Below, one piece after another: positions 52,184 through 60,886 of a DNA stretch of 64,000 bases. The first letter of the stretch is position 1. The number at the start of each line of letters is the position of its first letter. The translations under genes and the position numbers were made by a program. Source of the DNA: Streptomyces poonensis (lineage in GTDB: Bacteria > Actinomycetota > Actinomycetes > Streptomycetales > Streptomycetaceae); assembly GCF_014650915.1 (NCBI RefSeq), contig NZ_BMVW01000008.1, positions 113,851-177,850 of the forward strand. Direction: 5' to 3'. Under the pieces are notes generated by a model. That model saw only the letters and a list, made by a program, of their open reading frames with translations, had not been told where the DNA came from and made no database searches.

Positions 52184-52864
52184 GTGAACGACTTCCCCGG
52201 CAGCGGCCTCTACGACCGTATGCGCGCCGAGTACACCGGCCCGCAGGCCGAGTCCCGCTATGTCATCCCCCGCTTCGTGGAGCGCACCTCCCAGGGCGTG
52301 CGCGAGTACGACCCGTACGCGAAGCTCTTCGAGGAGCGCGTGATCTTCCTCGGCGTGCAGATCGACGACGCCTCCGCCAACGACGTCATGGCGCAGCTGC
52401 TGTGCCTGGAGTCGATGGACCCCGACCGTGACATCTCGGTCTACATCAACAGCCCCGGCGGCTCCTTCACCGCGCTGACGGCCATCTACGACACGATGCA
52501 GTTCGTCAAGCCGGACATCCAGACGGTCTGCATGGGCCAGGCCGCCTCCGCGGCCGCGATCCTGCTGGCCGCCGGCACGCCCGGCAAGCGCATGGCGCTG
52601 CCGAACGCGCGCGTGCTGATCCACCAGCCGTACAGCGAGACCGGCCGCGGTCAGGTCTCCGACCTGGAGATCGCCGCCAACGAGATCCTCCGGATGCGCT
52701 CGCAGCTGGAGGAGATGCTGGCCAAGCACTCCACCACGCCGATCGAGCGGATCCGCGAGGACATCGAGCGTGACAAGATCCTGACGGCCGAGGACGCGCT
52801 GTCGTACGGCCTGATCGACCAGATCATCTCCACCCGGAAGATGAACAACGCCGACGTCCGCTGA
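52184..52864 (+). CDS. clpP2: ATP-dependent Clp protease proteolytic subunit 2
   Basis: 226 aa. Catalytic Ser122 in MGQAASAAA and His147 in LIHQPYSE; handle region SPGGSFTALTAIYDTMQFVKPDIQ. The N-terminus is about 20 residues longer than ClpP1, as is usual for the second subunit (propeptide removed on assembly). GTG 52184 with AGGAG 7 bases upstream. Together with ClpP1 it forms the mixed tetradecamer; ClpX is encoded next. Confidence 0.97.
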   Translation: MNDFPGSGLYDRMRAEYTGPQAESRYVIPRFVERTSQGVREYDPYAKLFEERVIFLGVQIDDASANDVMAQLLCLESMDPDRDISVYINSPGGSFTALTAIYDTMQFVKPDIQTVCMGQAASAAAILLAAGTPGKRMALPNARVLIHQPYSETGRGQVSDLEIAANEILRMRSQLEEMLAKHSTTPIERIREDIERDKILTAEDALSYGLIDQIISTRKMNNADVR

Positions 52865-52873
52865 CGGAGGGGA

Positions 52874-52909
52874 TCCCCCCAGCTCACGCCTGGCCGGGAG
52901 CGAGGGGGA
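52874..52909. repeat. Hairpin repeat between clpP2 and clpX
   Basis: A C-run, GCTC, loop, GAGC and G-run arrangement with the same two-tier architecture as the element captured in the second pepN (31416-31460), beginning 10 bases after the clpP2 stop. It may act as a weak terminator. Confidence 0.5.
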
Positions 52910-52939
52910 AGCTGTATCGTCTGCCGCCCCTTGGCACGG

Positions 52940-52960
52940 TTTGACACGGTGCACGTCAAA
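52940..52960. promoter_or_regulatory. TTTGAC/GTCAAA inverted repeat upstream of clpX
   Basis: TTTGAC (52940-52945) and GTCAAA (52955-52960) with a 9-base spacer, in an AT-richer patch 115 bases before clpX. The left half also contains TTGACA, a perfect -35 hexamer, but no -10 is found at 17 bases. It may be an operator for clpX. Confidence 0.45.
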
Positions 52961-53074
52961 GTGAACCGCGCCAAGGGGGGCCCGAACGGGGGGCCCGGCA
53001 AGGTACCGTCGGACATAAGGCAGCACCAGGAGCCGCTGGACGTAGGCGTCTCCCAGGCGAAGGGGAAGCACACC

Positions 53075-54361
53075 GTGGCACGCATCGGTGACGGCGGCGA
53101 TCTGCTCAAGTGCTCGTTCTGCGGCAAGAGCCAGAAGCAGGTCAAGAAGCTCATCGCAGGCCCCGGTGTGTACATCTGCGACGAGTGCATCGATCTCTGC
53201 AACGAGATCATCGAGGAGGAGCTCGCGGAGACGAGCGAGGTGCGCTGGGAGGAACTCCCGAAGCCCCGCGAGATCTACGAGTTCCTCGAGGGCTACGTCG
53301 TCGGCCAGGAGGCCGCGAAGAAGGCGCTCTCCGTCGCGGTGTACAACCACTACAAGCGGGTCCAGGCCGGTGAGAACGGCGGCGCCCAAGGACGGGACGA
53401 CGCCATCGAGTTGGCGAAGTCCAACATCCTCCTGCTGGGCCCCACGGGCTCCGGCAAGACGCTGCTCGCGCAGACGCTCGCGCGCATGCTGAACGTCCCC
53501 TTCGCCATCGCGGACGCGACCGCGCTGACGGAGGCGGGCTACGTCGGCGAGGACGTCGAGAACATCCTGCTCAAGCTCATCCAGGCGGCCGACTACGACG
53601 TCAAGAAGGCCGAGACCGGGATCATCTACATCGACGAGATCGACAAGGTGGCCCGGAAGAGCGAGAACCCCTCCATCACGCGTGACGTGAGCGGCGAGGG
53701 CGTGCAGCAGGCGCTGCTGAAGATCCTGGAGGGCACCACCGCGTCCGTGCCGCCGCAGGGCGGGCGCAAGCACCCCCACCAGGAGTTCATTCAGATCGAC
53801 ACGACGAACGTCCTGTTCATCGTGGGCGGCGCCTTCGCGGGCCTGGAGAAGATCATCGAGTCCCGGGCCGGCGCCAAGGGCATCGGCTTCGGCGCCACGA
53901 TCCGCTCCAAGCGCGAGCTGGAGAACAAGGACCAGTTCGAGGACGTCATGCCCGAGGACCTGGTCAAGTTCGGGATGATCCCCGAGTTCATCGGCCGTCT
54001 GCCGGTCATCACCTCGGTCCACAACCTCGACCGCAAGGCCCTGCTCCAGATCCTGGTCGAGCCGCGCAACGCGCTGGTGAAGCAGTACCAGCGCCTCTTC
54101 GAACTCGACGGCGTGGAGCTGGACTTCGAGCGCGAGGCCCTGGAGGCCATCGCCGACCAGGCCATCCTCCGCCAGACCGGCGCCCGCGGGCTGCGCGCCA
54201 TCATGGAGGAGGTCCTCCAGGCGGTGATGTACGAGGTCCCGTCCCGCAAGGACGTGGCCCGCGTGGTCATCACGGCGGACGTCGTCCTGTCGAACGTGAA
54301 CCCGACGCTCATCCCGCGGGACGCCCGCGGGCGGGGTTCGGGGGAGCAGAAGACGGCGTAG
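53075..54361 (+). CDS. clpX: ATP-dependent Clp protease ATP-binding subunit ClpX
   Basis: 428 aa AAA+ unfoldase that feeds ClpP1P2. The N-terminal zinc finger has Cys13, Cys16, Cys35 and Cys38 (CSFC, CDEC). Walker A is LLGPTGSGKT (about 118-127) and Walker B IIYIDEIDK. The pore loop GYVGED and the ClpP-binding IGF-type loop (GIGFGA) are all present. GTG 53075 fits the family start MARIGDGGDLLKC; upstream sequence is the leader. A 19-base terminator follows. Confidence 0.98.
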   Translation: MARIGDGGDLLKCSFCGKSQKQVKKLIAGPGVYICDECIDLCNEIIEEELAETSEVRWEELPKPREIYEFLEGYVVGQEAAKKALSVAVYNHYKRVQAGENGGAQGRDDAIELAKSNILLLGPTGSGKTLLAQTLARMLNVPFAIADATALTEAGYVGEDVENILLKLIQAADYDVKKAETGIIYIDEIDKVARKSENPSITRDVSGEGVQQALLKILEGTTASVPPQGGRKHPHQEFIQIDTTNVLFIVGGAFAGLEKIIESRAGAKGIGFGATIRSKRELENKDQFEDVMPEDLVKFGMIPEFIGRLPVITSVHNLDRKALLQILVEPRNALVKQYQRLFELDGVELDFEREALEAIADQAILRQTGARGLRAIMEEVLQAVMYEVPSRKDVARVVITADVVLSNVNPTLIPRDARGRGSGEQKTA

Positions 54362-54399
54362 CCGTACGACGATCCACCTGATCCGTCTCATCCACCTGT

Positions 54400-54441
54400 A
54401 CGAGGAAGGGCCCCGGTCGAGTGACCGGGGCCCTTCCTCGT
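54400..54441. terminator. Bidirectional terminator after clpX
   Basis: Perfect 19-base arms (54400-54418, 54423-54441) with a GAGT loop, between clpX and the convergent Pro/Gln-rich membrane protein gene. Confidence 0.92.
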
Positions 54442-54455
54442 CGCCGCGCGGCGGA

Positions 54456-55514
54456 TCACTCCTTGACGCGGACCTCCGTGCGGAAGTCGGCGGCCAGGTC
54501 CGCCGTGGCGCCCAGGTCGGCGGCCTTGCCCGACAGGGCGTCCGCCATGTCGACGTGGATGAAGACACCCACCGTGCTGTGGTCGCCCCAGATGCAGACC
54601 GGCATGCTCATCGACGAGGAGTCGGACGAGGAGCCACTGCCCAGACCGGCGCCCTTGATCTTGGTCTCCTGGCACTTGAGGACCGCGCCGTCGAGCGCGC
54701 TCGGCGTGAACGCCTTGGGGTCGCCGACCAGTTCGCCGGTCTCCGAGTCCTCACCGGCGTTCTTCGCCAGCTCGGCGAACATCTCGTCGACGACGTTCTC
54801 CGGGTCGTCGATCTCGCCCTGGACGCCCACGAACTGGATCATGGCGCCGGCGAGCGGATTGCTCTCGTCCTGGGACTGGTAGGCGCCGCTGACGCTCTTG
54901 GCGTTCTTCACGCCGTGCTTCTCGGCGTCCTCGAGGTCGGACGCGCTGAAGCCGCCGGTGGCGGCGCTCGCGGCCTTCTTGTACTCGCCGCCGAGCACCG
55001 ACGCCGGCGTCGTCAGCTTGTGCGCCCCGTCGTCCGGGATGTCCGAGCCGCTGCCGCCGCCCCCGGCCAGGACGACGTACGCACCCACGGCGATCGCGGC
55101 CACGACGGCCACCGCGCCGATGATCAGGCCCGTCTTCTTCTTGCCGCCGCCCGGCGCGGGCGGCTCCGGGAAACCGTACGGCTGCTGGCCGTAGGGCTGC
55201 TGACCGTACGGGGGCTGGCCCTGCGGGGGCTGACCGTACGGTCCGGGCTGCTGGGGCTGGCCGTACGGGCCGGGCTGCGGAGGCTGGCCGTACGGTCCCG
55301 GCTGCTGCGGGGAACCGTCCTGCGGAGGCTGCTGGGGGTACCCGTAGCCGGGCTGCGGGGCCGGAGCCTGGGGCGGGTAACCGTAGCCGGGCTGAGGGGG
55401 CTGCGGGGCGCCGGGCGGGGGAGCCTGCGGCGGCTGGCCGTAGGGGCCCGGCTGGCCGTACGGCCCGGGCTGCTGGGGCTGGCCGCCGTACGGGCCCGGC
55501 TGGTTCTGACTCAT
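54456..55514 (-). CDS. Pro/Gln/Tyr-rich membrane-anchored protein, hypothetical
   Basis: 352 aa. The first 125 residues are a cytosolic, disordered stretch of PYGQP, GYGYP and PGPYGQ repeats. One membrane helix lies at about 135-157 (TGLIIGAVAVVAAIAVGAYVVL), and an extracellular domain of about 190 residues follows. Such PGQ-rich N-termini occur widely in actinobacterial envelope proteins and may mediate phase-like clustering. The outer domain contains two cysteines, in VLKCQETK and MPVCIWGDHS. Start ATG 55512-55514 with GGGGGAA upstream. Function unknown; proximity to clpX is probably incidental. Confidence 0.8.
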   Translation of the reverse strand: MSQNQPGPYGGQPQQPGPYGQPGPYGQPPQAPPPGAPQPPQPGYGYPPQAPAPQPGYGYPQQPPQDGSPQQPGPYGQPPQPGPYGQPQQPGPYGQPPQGQPPYGQQPYGQQPYGFPEPPAPGGGKKKTGLIIGAVAVVAAIAVGAYVVLAGGGGSGSDIPDDGAHKLTTPASVLGGEYKKAASAATGGFSASDLEDAEKHGVKNAKSVSGAYQSQDESNPLAGAMIQFVGVQGEIDDPENVVDEMFAELAKNAGEDSETGELVGDPKAFTPSALDGAVLKCQETKIKGAGLGSGSSSDSSSMSMPVCIWGDHSTVGVFIHVDMADALSGKAADLGATADLAADFRTEVRVKE

Positions 55515-55638
55515 TTGTGGGTTCCCCCTCAATGCCTTATGCGTTCCCGACATCCTGACGCAGGGGCCACGCACTGGGAGCACCGGGGGTCGCACCGTTA
55601 CCAAAGATTCTGGTTTCGGGACGGACCCGTGACACCTC

Positions 55639-55651
55639 TAAACTGAGCCCC
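55639..55651 (+). promoter_or_regulatory. Probable leaderless promoter of valS
   Basis: TAAACT (55639-55644) ends 7 bases before the GTG at 55652. No Shine-Dalgarno precedes the start. The transcript should begin at or next to GTG. No T-box structure is visible. Confidence 0.6.
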
Positions 55652-58276
55652 GTGACCGAGAAGCCTCAGCAGCAGCCCGCAGCGCCCACCACCGACCTGC
55701 CGACCCAGTACTCGCCGGCCGACGTAGAGGGGGAGCTGTACGAGCGCTGGGTAGAGCGGGGTTACTTCGAGGCCGACGCGAAGAGCGACAAGCCGCCGTA
55801 CACCGTCGTCATCCCGCCGCCGAACGTCACGGGCAGCCTGCACCTCGGGCACGCCTTCGAGCACACCATCATCGACGCCCTGACCCGCCGCAAGCGCATG
55901 CAGGGCTACGAGACGCTGTGGCAGCCCGGCATGGACCACGCCGGCATCGCCACGCAGAACGTCGTCGAGCGGGAGCTGGGCAAGGAGGGCAAGTCCCGCC
56001 ACGACCTCGGCCGGGAGGCGTTCGTCGAGCGCGTCTGGCAGTGGAAGGCGGAGTCCGGCGGGCAGATCTCCGGGCAGATGCGCCGCCTCGGCGACGGCGT
56101 CGCCTGGTCGCGCGAGCGCTTCACCATGGACGAGGGCCTGTCCCAGGCCGTCCAGACCATCTTCAAGAAGCTGTACGACGACGAGCTGATCTACCGCGCC
56201 GAGCGCATCATCAACTGGTGCCCGCGCTGTCTCACCGCCATCTCGGACATCGAGGTCGAGTACCAGGACGACGACGGCGAGCTGGTCTCCATGAAGTACG
56301 GGGAGGGGGACGACACGATCGTCGTCGCCACCACCCGTGCCGAGACGATGCTCGGGGACACGGCCGTCGCCGTCCACCCCGACGACGAGCGGTACAAGCA
56401 CCTGGTCGGCAAGCTGATCCGCCTGCCGCTCACCGACCGCTCCATCCCGGTCGTCGCCGACGCCCACGTCGACCCGGAGTTCGGCACGGGTGCCGTCAAG
56501 GTCACCCCGGCCCACGACCCGAACGACTTCGAGATCGGCCAGCGGCACGACCTGCCCAACATCGCCGTGATGGACGAGCACGCGGTCATCACGGTCCCCG
56601 GCCCCTTCCAGGGCCTGGACCGCCTCGAGGCCCGCTCCGCCATCGTCGCCGCGCTGCGCGCCGAGGGCCGGATCGTCGCCGAGAAGCGGCCGTACGTCCA
56701 CTCGGTCGGCCACTGCTCGCGCTGCAAGACCACCATCGAGCCGCGGCTGTCGATGCAGTGGTGGGTCAAGGTCGGCCCGCTCGCGAAGGCCGCCGGTGAC
56801 GCGGTCCGCGACGGCAAGGTCAAGATCCACCCGCAGGAGATGGAGAAGCGGTACTTCGACTGGGTCGACAACCTCCACGACTGGTGCATCTCGCGCCAGC
56901 TCTGGTGGGGCCACCGCATCCCCGTCTGGTACGGCCCGAACGGCGAGGTCGTCTGCGTCGGCCCGGACGACGAGGCCCCGATCGGCGAGGGCTGGCACCA
57001 GGACACCGACGTCCTCGACACCTGGTTCTCGTCCGGCCTGTGGCCGTTCTCCACGCTCGGCTGGCCGGAGCAGACCGAGAGCCTCGCGAAGTTCTACCCG
57101 AACTCCGTCCTGGTCACCGGCTACGACATCCTCTTCTTCTGGGTCGCCCGGATGATGATGTTCGGCCTGTACGCGATGGACGGCACCCCGCCGTTCCACA
57201 CCATCGCCCTGCACGGCATGGTCCGCGACCAGTTCGGCAAGAAGATGTCGAAGTCCTTCGGCAACGCGGTGAACCCGCTGGACTGGATGGACAAGTACGG
57301 CTCGGACGCGCTGCGGTTCACGCTCGCCCGCGGTGCCAACCCCGGCGTCGACGTCCCGATCGGCGAGGACTGGGTCCAGGGCTCCCGCAACTTCGCCAAC
57401 AAGATCTGGAACGCCACGCGCTTCGCGCTGATGAACGGCGCGACGGTCGAGGGCCCGCTGCCGGACCCGTCCGAGATGTCGGCGACCGACCGCTGGATCC
57501 TGTCCCGGCTGAACGCCACGGTCGCCGAGGTCGACGCCTTCTACGACGACTACCAGTTCGCCAAGCTGTCGGACGCCCTGTTCCACTTCGCCTGGGACGA
57601 GGTCTTCGACTGGTACGTCGAGCTGTCCAAGACGACGTTCATGGGCGGCGGCGAGGCCGCGAAGGTGTCGGGCCGGGTCCTGGGCGAGGTCCTGGACGTC
57701 ACGCTCCGCCTGCTCCACCCGATCGTCCCCTTCGTGACCGAGACCCTCTGGACCACGCTCACGGGCGGCGAGTCGGTCGTCATCGCCGACTGGCCCAAGG
57801 ACAGCGGCTTCCGTGACGCCGACGCCGAGCGGGAGATCGAGACCCTTCAGCAGGTCATCACCGAGGTCCGCCGCTTCCGCGCCGACCAGGGCCTCCAGCC
57901 CGGCCAGCGCGTCCCGGCCCGCCTGACCCTCGACGGCACGGCGCTGGCGCCCCACGAGGCCGCCATCCGCCAGCTCCTGCGCCTGCAGCCGGAGGGCGAG
58001 GGCTTCACGGCCACGGCCACGCTGCCGGTCGCGGGCGCCGAGGTCGCGCTGGACCTGTCCGGCACGATCGACGTCGCCGCGGAGCGCAAGCGCCTCGCCA
58101 AGGACCTGGCCGCCGCGCAGAAGGAGCGTCAGCAGGCTGAGGCCAAACTGGGTAACGAGGCGTTCCTGGCCAAGGCGCCCGACCACGTCGTGGAGAAGAT
58201 CCGCACCAGGCTGGCGAAGGCTGATGAGGACATCACTCGGATCGAGAACCAGCTGGCGAAGCTGCCGGTAGGCTGA
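55652..58276 (+). CDS. valS: Valyl-tRNA synthetase
   Basis: 874 aa class I synthetase that charges tRNA-Val. The HIGH motif reads HLGH (64-67, in GSLHLGHAFEH), and the KMSKS loop is in FGKKMSKSFGNAVNP (about 530). The CP1 editing domain (about 190-340) with TRAETMLGDTAVAVHP is present. The C-terminal coiled coil (about 805-870: AERKRLAKDLAAAQKERQQAEAKL) is the valyl-specific arm. The GTG start agrees with the family (MTEKPQQQP) and with the leaderless promoter. A strong terminator lies beyond the stop. Confidence 0.98.
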   Translation: MTEKPQQQPAAPTTDLPTQYSPADVEGELYERWVERGYFEADAKSDKPPYTVVIPPPNVTGSLHLGHAFEHTIIDALTRRKRMQGYETLWQPGMDHAGIATQNVVERELGKEGKSRHDLGREAFVERVWQWKAESGGQISGQMRRLGDGVAWSRERFTMDEGLSQAVQTIFKKLYDDELIYRAERIINWCPRCLTAISDIEVEYQDDDGELVSMKYGEGDDTIVVATTRAETMLGDTAVAVHPDDERYKHLVGKLIRLPLTDRSIPVVADAHVDPEFGTGAVKVTPAHDPNDFEIGQRHDLPNIAVMDEHAVITVPGPFQGLDRLEARSAIVAALRAEGRIVAEKRPYVHSVGHCSRCKTTIEPRLSMQWWVKVGPLAKAAGDAVRDGKVKIHPQEMEKRYFDWVDNLHDWCISRQLWWGHRIPVWYGPNGEVVCVGPDDEAPIGEGWHQDTDVLDTWFSSGLWPFSTLGWPEQTESLAKFYPNSVLVTGYDILFFWVARMMMFGLYAMDGTPPFHTIALHGMVRDQFGKKMSKSFGNAVNPLDWMDKYGSDALRFTLARGANPGVDVPIGEDWVQGSRNFANKIWNATRFALMNGATVEGPLPDPSEMSATDRWILSRLNATVAEVDAFYDDYQFAKLSDALFHFAWDEVFDWYVELSKTTFMGGGEAAKVSGRVLGEVLDVTLRLLHPIVPFVTETLWTTLTGGESVVIADWPKDSGFRDADAEREIETLQQVITEVRRFRADQGLQPGQRVPARLTLDGTALAPHEAAIRQLLRLQPEGEGFTATATLPVAGAEVALDLSGTIDVAAERKRLAKDLAAAQKERQQAEAKLGNEAFLAKAPDHVVEKIRTRLAKADEDITRIENQLAKLPVG

Positions 58277-58382
58277 TTTCCAGTTGTCTCCGCTATCGCG
58301 GAGGTGATCCGGACCTGGCCGCTGCTGACAAGGACAAGGCCCGGTTGTCCCCGCCGCTGCGGGGCTGGCGGTCGACGTGAAT

Positions 58383-58416
58383 GAGGGCCCCGGAGCCGTT
58401 CGGTTCCGGGGCCCTC
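58383..58416. terminator. Terminator after valS
   Basis: Perfect 12-base arms (58383-58394, 58405-58416) around a 10-base loop. It separates valS from the folC promoter; a smaller CTCCGC/GCGGAG hairpin occurs nearer the stop (about 58288-58303). Confidence 0.85.
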
Positions 58417-58460
58417 GTGTAGGGCGCGAGCCGCCTCACGCCTTTGTCAGCGCCCCTCCG

Positions 58461-58472
58461 TAGACTGGCCCC
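58461..58472 (+). promoter_or_regulatory. Probable leaderless promoter of folC
   Basis: TAGACT (58461-58466) ends 6 bases before the GTG at 58473, without a Shine-Dalgarno, closely resembling the valS arrangement. Located after the valS terminator. Confidence 0.6.
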
Positions 58473-59993
58473 GTGAGTGAGCTCCCCCCGGACGACAACA
58501 GCGCGCTGCCCGACCCGCTCGACAGCTTCGACGAGATGATCGAGGCCGAGACCAACCGCGACCCCGATCTGGCGGTGATCGAGGCGGGCAGCCGTACCCT
58601 GCGGGCGCAGAGCGGACCGCCGCGCGCCGACGTACCCGCACGCCCGGCCGACCCCGAGGTCGACCAGGCGCTGCGCGAGGTGGAGGCGGAGCTCGCCACC
58701 CGCTGGGGCGAGACCAAGCTGGAGCCGTCGGTCAGCCGGATCGCCGCGCTGATGGACGTGCTGGGGGAGCCGCAGCGGTCGTACCCCTCGATCCACATCA
58801 CCGGCACCAACGGCAAGACCTCCACCGCCCGCATGATCGAGGCGCTGCTCGGCGCCTTCGACCTGCGCACCGGCCGGTACACCTCGCCGCACGTCCAGTC
58901 GATCACCGAGCGGATCAGCCTCGACGGCGCGCCGATGGACGCCGAGCGGTTCATCGAGACGTACCGGGACATCAAGCCGTACGTCGAGATGGTGGACGCC
59001 TCCCAGGAGTACCGGCTGTCCTTCTTCGAGGTGCTCACCGGCATGGCGTACGCGGCCTTCGCGGACGCGCCGGTCGACGTGGCCGTCGTCGAGGTGGGTA
59101 TGGGCGGCAGCTGGGACGCCACCAATGTGATCGACGCCGACGTGGCCGTCGTGACGCCCATCGACCTCGACCACACCGACCGCCTCGGCAACACCCCGGG
59201 CGAGATCGCCGGCGAGAAGGCGGGCATCGTCAAGCAGGACGCGACCGTGATCCTGGCGCAGCAGCCGGTGGACGCGGCGCAGGTGCTGCTGAAGAAGGCC
59301 GTCGAGGTCGACGCGACCGTGGCCCGCGAGGGCCTGGAGTTCGGGGTCGTCTCGCGGCAGCTCGCCGTCGGCGGGCAGATGGTGACGCTGCGCGGCCTCG
59401 GCGGGGAGTACGAGGACGTCTTCCTGCCGCTGCACGGCCCCTACCAGGCGCACAACGCGGCGGTGGCGCTCGCCGCCGTCGAGGCGTTCTTCGGCGTCGG
59501 CTCCCAGCGGCCCGAGCGGCTCGACATCGACACCGTCCGCAAGGCGTTCGCGTCGGTGGCCTCGCCGGGCCGTCTCGAGGTCGTACGGCGCTCGCCCACC
59601 GTGGTCCTGGACGCCGCGCACAACCCCGCGGGGGCGCGGGCCACGGCGGAGGCGGTGAGCGAGGCGTTCGACTTCAGCCGGCTGATCGGTGTGGTCGGCG
59701 CGAGCGGCGACAAGAACGTACGGGGACTCCTCGAGGCCTTCGAGCCGATCTTCGCCGAGGTCGTGATCACCCAGAATTCCAGCCACCGCGCGATGGACGC
59801 CGACGAACTGGCGGCGATCGCGGTCGAGGTGTTCGGCGAGGACCGGGTCCAGGTGGAGCCGCGGCTGCCCGACGCACTGGAGGAGGCGATCACGCTCGCC
59901 GAGGAGGAGGGCGAGTTCGCGGGCGGCGGGGTCCTCGTCACCGGTTCCGTGATCACCGTCGGCGAGGCCCGACTGCTGCTGGGAAGGGGCTGA
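58473..59993 (+). CDS. folC: Folylpolyglutamate synthase / dihydrofolate synthase
   Basis: 506 aa Mur-ligase-fold enzyme that adds glutamate to folates. The ATP loop ITGTNGKTSTARM (about 107-119) and the central-domain residues in VGMGGSWDATNVI and DHTDRLGNT are visible, and the C-terminal ligase domain has VLDAAHNPAG. An N-terminal extension of about 80 residues, acidic at first, precedes the fold, as in related actinobacteria. It starts an operon with the DUF4233 gene (7-base gap) and ndk. Confidence 0.96.
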   Translation: MSELPPDDNSALPDPLDSFDEMIEAETNRDPDLAVIEAGSRTLRAQSGPPRADVPARPADPEVDQALREVEAELATRWGETKLEPSVSRIAALMDVLGEPQRSYPSIHITGTNGKTSTARMIEALLGAFDLRTGRYTSPHVQSITERISLDGAPMDAERFIETYRDIKPYVEMVDASQEYRLSFFEVLTGMAYAAFADAPVDVAVVEVGMGGSWDATNVIDADVAVVTPIDLDHTDRLGNTPGEIAGEKAGIVKQDATVILAQQPVDAAQVLLKKAVEVDATVAREGLEFGVVSRQLAVGGQMVTLRGLGGEYEDVFLPLHGPYQAHNAAVALAAVEAFFGVGSQRPERLDIDTVRKAFASVASPGRLEVVRRSPTVVLDAAHNPAGARATAEAVSEAFDFSRLIGVVGASGDKNVRGLLEAFEPIFAEVVITQNSSHRAMDADELAAIAVEVFGEDRVQVEPRLPDALEEAITLAEEEGEFAGGGVLVTGSVITVGEARLLLGRG

Positions 59994-60000
59994 CGTACCC

Positions 60001-60363
60001 GTGCGTACCCTCTGTGCTTCGACGCTGATCGGCGAGTTCTTCGTCATCGGCTTCGCCGGTCTGGTCGCCATGAAGGACCCGGACCTGTCCATGACGACGG
60101 TGTGGACGGTCTGCGGGGTCGCGATGGTGCTGTCCGTCCTGCTGTGCGGAATGATCACGCGGCCGGGCGGGGTGCAGCTCGGCTGGGCGCTGCAGATCGT
60201 CCTCGTCGCCTCCGGCTTCTTCGTCCCCGTCATGTTCTTCATGGGCGCGGTGTTCGCCGCCCTGTGGTGGGCGTCGATCCACTACGGACGCAAGATCGAC
60301 GAGGCGAAGGCCCGCTTCGCGGCGCAGGCGCAGCAGCAGGAGGCGGCGGGCGGGGCTTCCTGA
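60001..60363 (+). CDS. DUF4233 family membrane protein
   Basis: 120 aa, four hydrophobic helices (STLIGEFFVIGFAGLVAM, VWTVCGVAMVLSVLLCGMI, GWALQIVLVASGFFVPVMF, AVFAALWWASIHYG) and a short charged Ala/Gln-rich tail. The family is found next to folC throughout actinobacteria and has no established function; the constant location suggests a role linked to folate metabolism or transport. GTG start 7 bases after folC, so co-translated. Confidence 0.9.
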   Translation: MRTLCASTLIGEFFVIGFAGLVAMKDPDLSMTTVWTVCGVAMVLSVLLCGMITRPGGVQLGWALQIVLVASGFFVPVMFFMGAVFAALWWASIHYGRKIDEAKARFAAQAQQQEAAGGAS

Positions 60364-60472
60364 CGTCGGCGCTGACGCTGCGTGACGGGCGCCTGGCCAC
60401 GCCCTGTAGCCTCTGAGCTCCGCACAAGCGTGCATCGACTTTTGTCAGATGTCAGATGAAGGAGCCACCGTC

Positions 60473-60886
60473 GTGAGCCAGCGCACCCTTGTCCTCCTCA
60501 AGCCCGACGCCGTCCGTCGTGGGCTGACCGGCGAGATCATCGGCCGTATCGAGCGCAAGGCCGGATGGCAGATCACCGCGCTGGAGCTGCGCACGCTGGA
60601 CCAGGAGACGCTGGAGCAGCACTACGGGGAGCACAAGGGCAAGCCGTTCTACGAGCCGCTGGTCGCGTTCATGTCCTCCGGCCCGGTGGTCGCGATGATC
60701 GTGGAGGGTGAGCGGGTCGTCGAGGGCGTCCGCGCGCTCGCCGGACCGACCGACCCGATCGCGGCCGTCCCCGGCTCGATCCGCGGTGACTTCGGTGTCA
60801 TCGTCCGCGAGAACCTCATCCACGCGTCCGACTCGGAGGAGTCCGCCGAGCGCGAGGTGAAGATCTTCTTCCCCGGCCGCGCGTAG
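60473..60886 (+). CDS. ndk: Nucleoside diphosphate kinase
   Basis: 137 aa, the standard length. Phosphohistidine His117 lies in ENLIHASDS; the N-terminal TLVLLKPDAVRRGL and SGPVVAMIVEG segments are typical. It balances NTP and dNTP pools. The GTG at 60473 has AAGGAG 9 bases upstream and gives the family start MSQRTLVLLKPD; the longer ATG reading adds eight residues absent from the family. Confidence 0.98.
   Translation: MSQRTLVLLKPDAVRRGLTGEIIGRIERKAGWQITALELRTLDQETLEQHYGEHKGKPFYEPLVAFMSSGPVVAMIVEGERVVEGVRALAGPTDPIAAVPGSIRGDFGVIVRENLIHASDSEESAEREVKIFFPGRA

Noticed and set aside
55515..55651. T-box riboswitch before valS
   Set aside because: The gap is only 137 bases, contains no T-box core or specifier stem, and a leaderless promoter explains the start.
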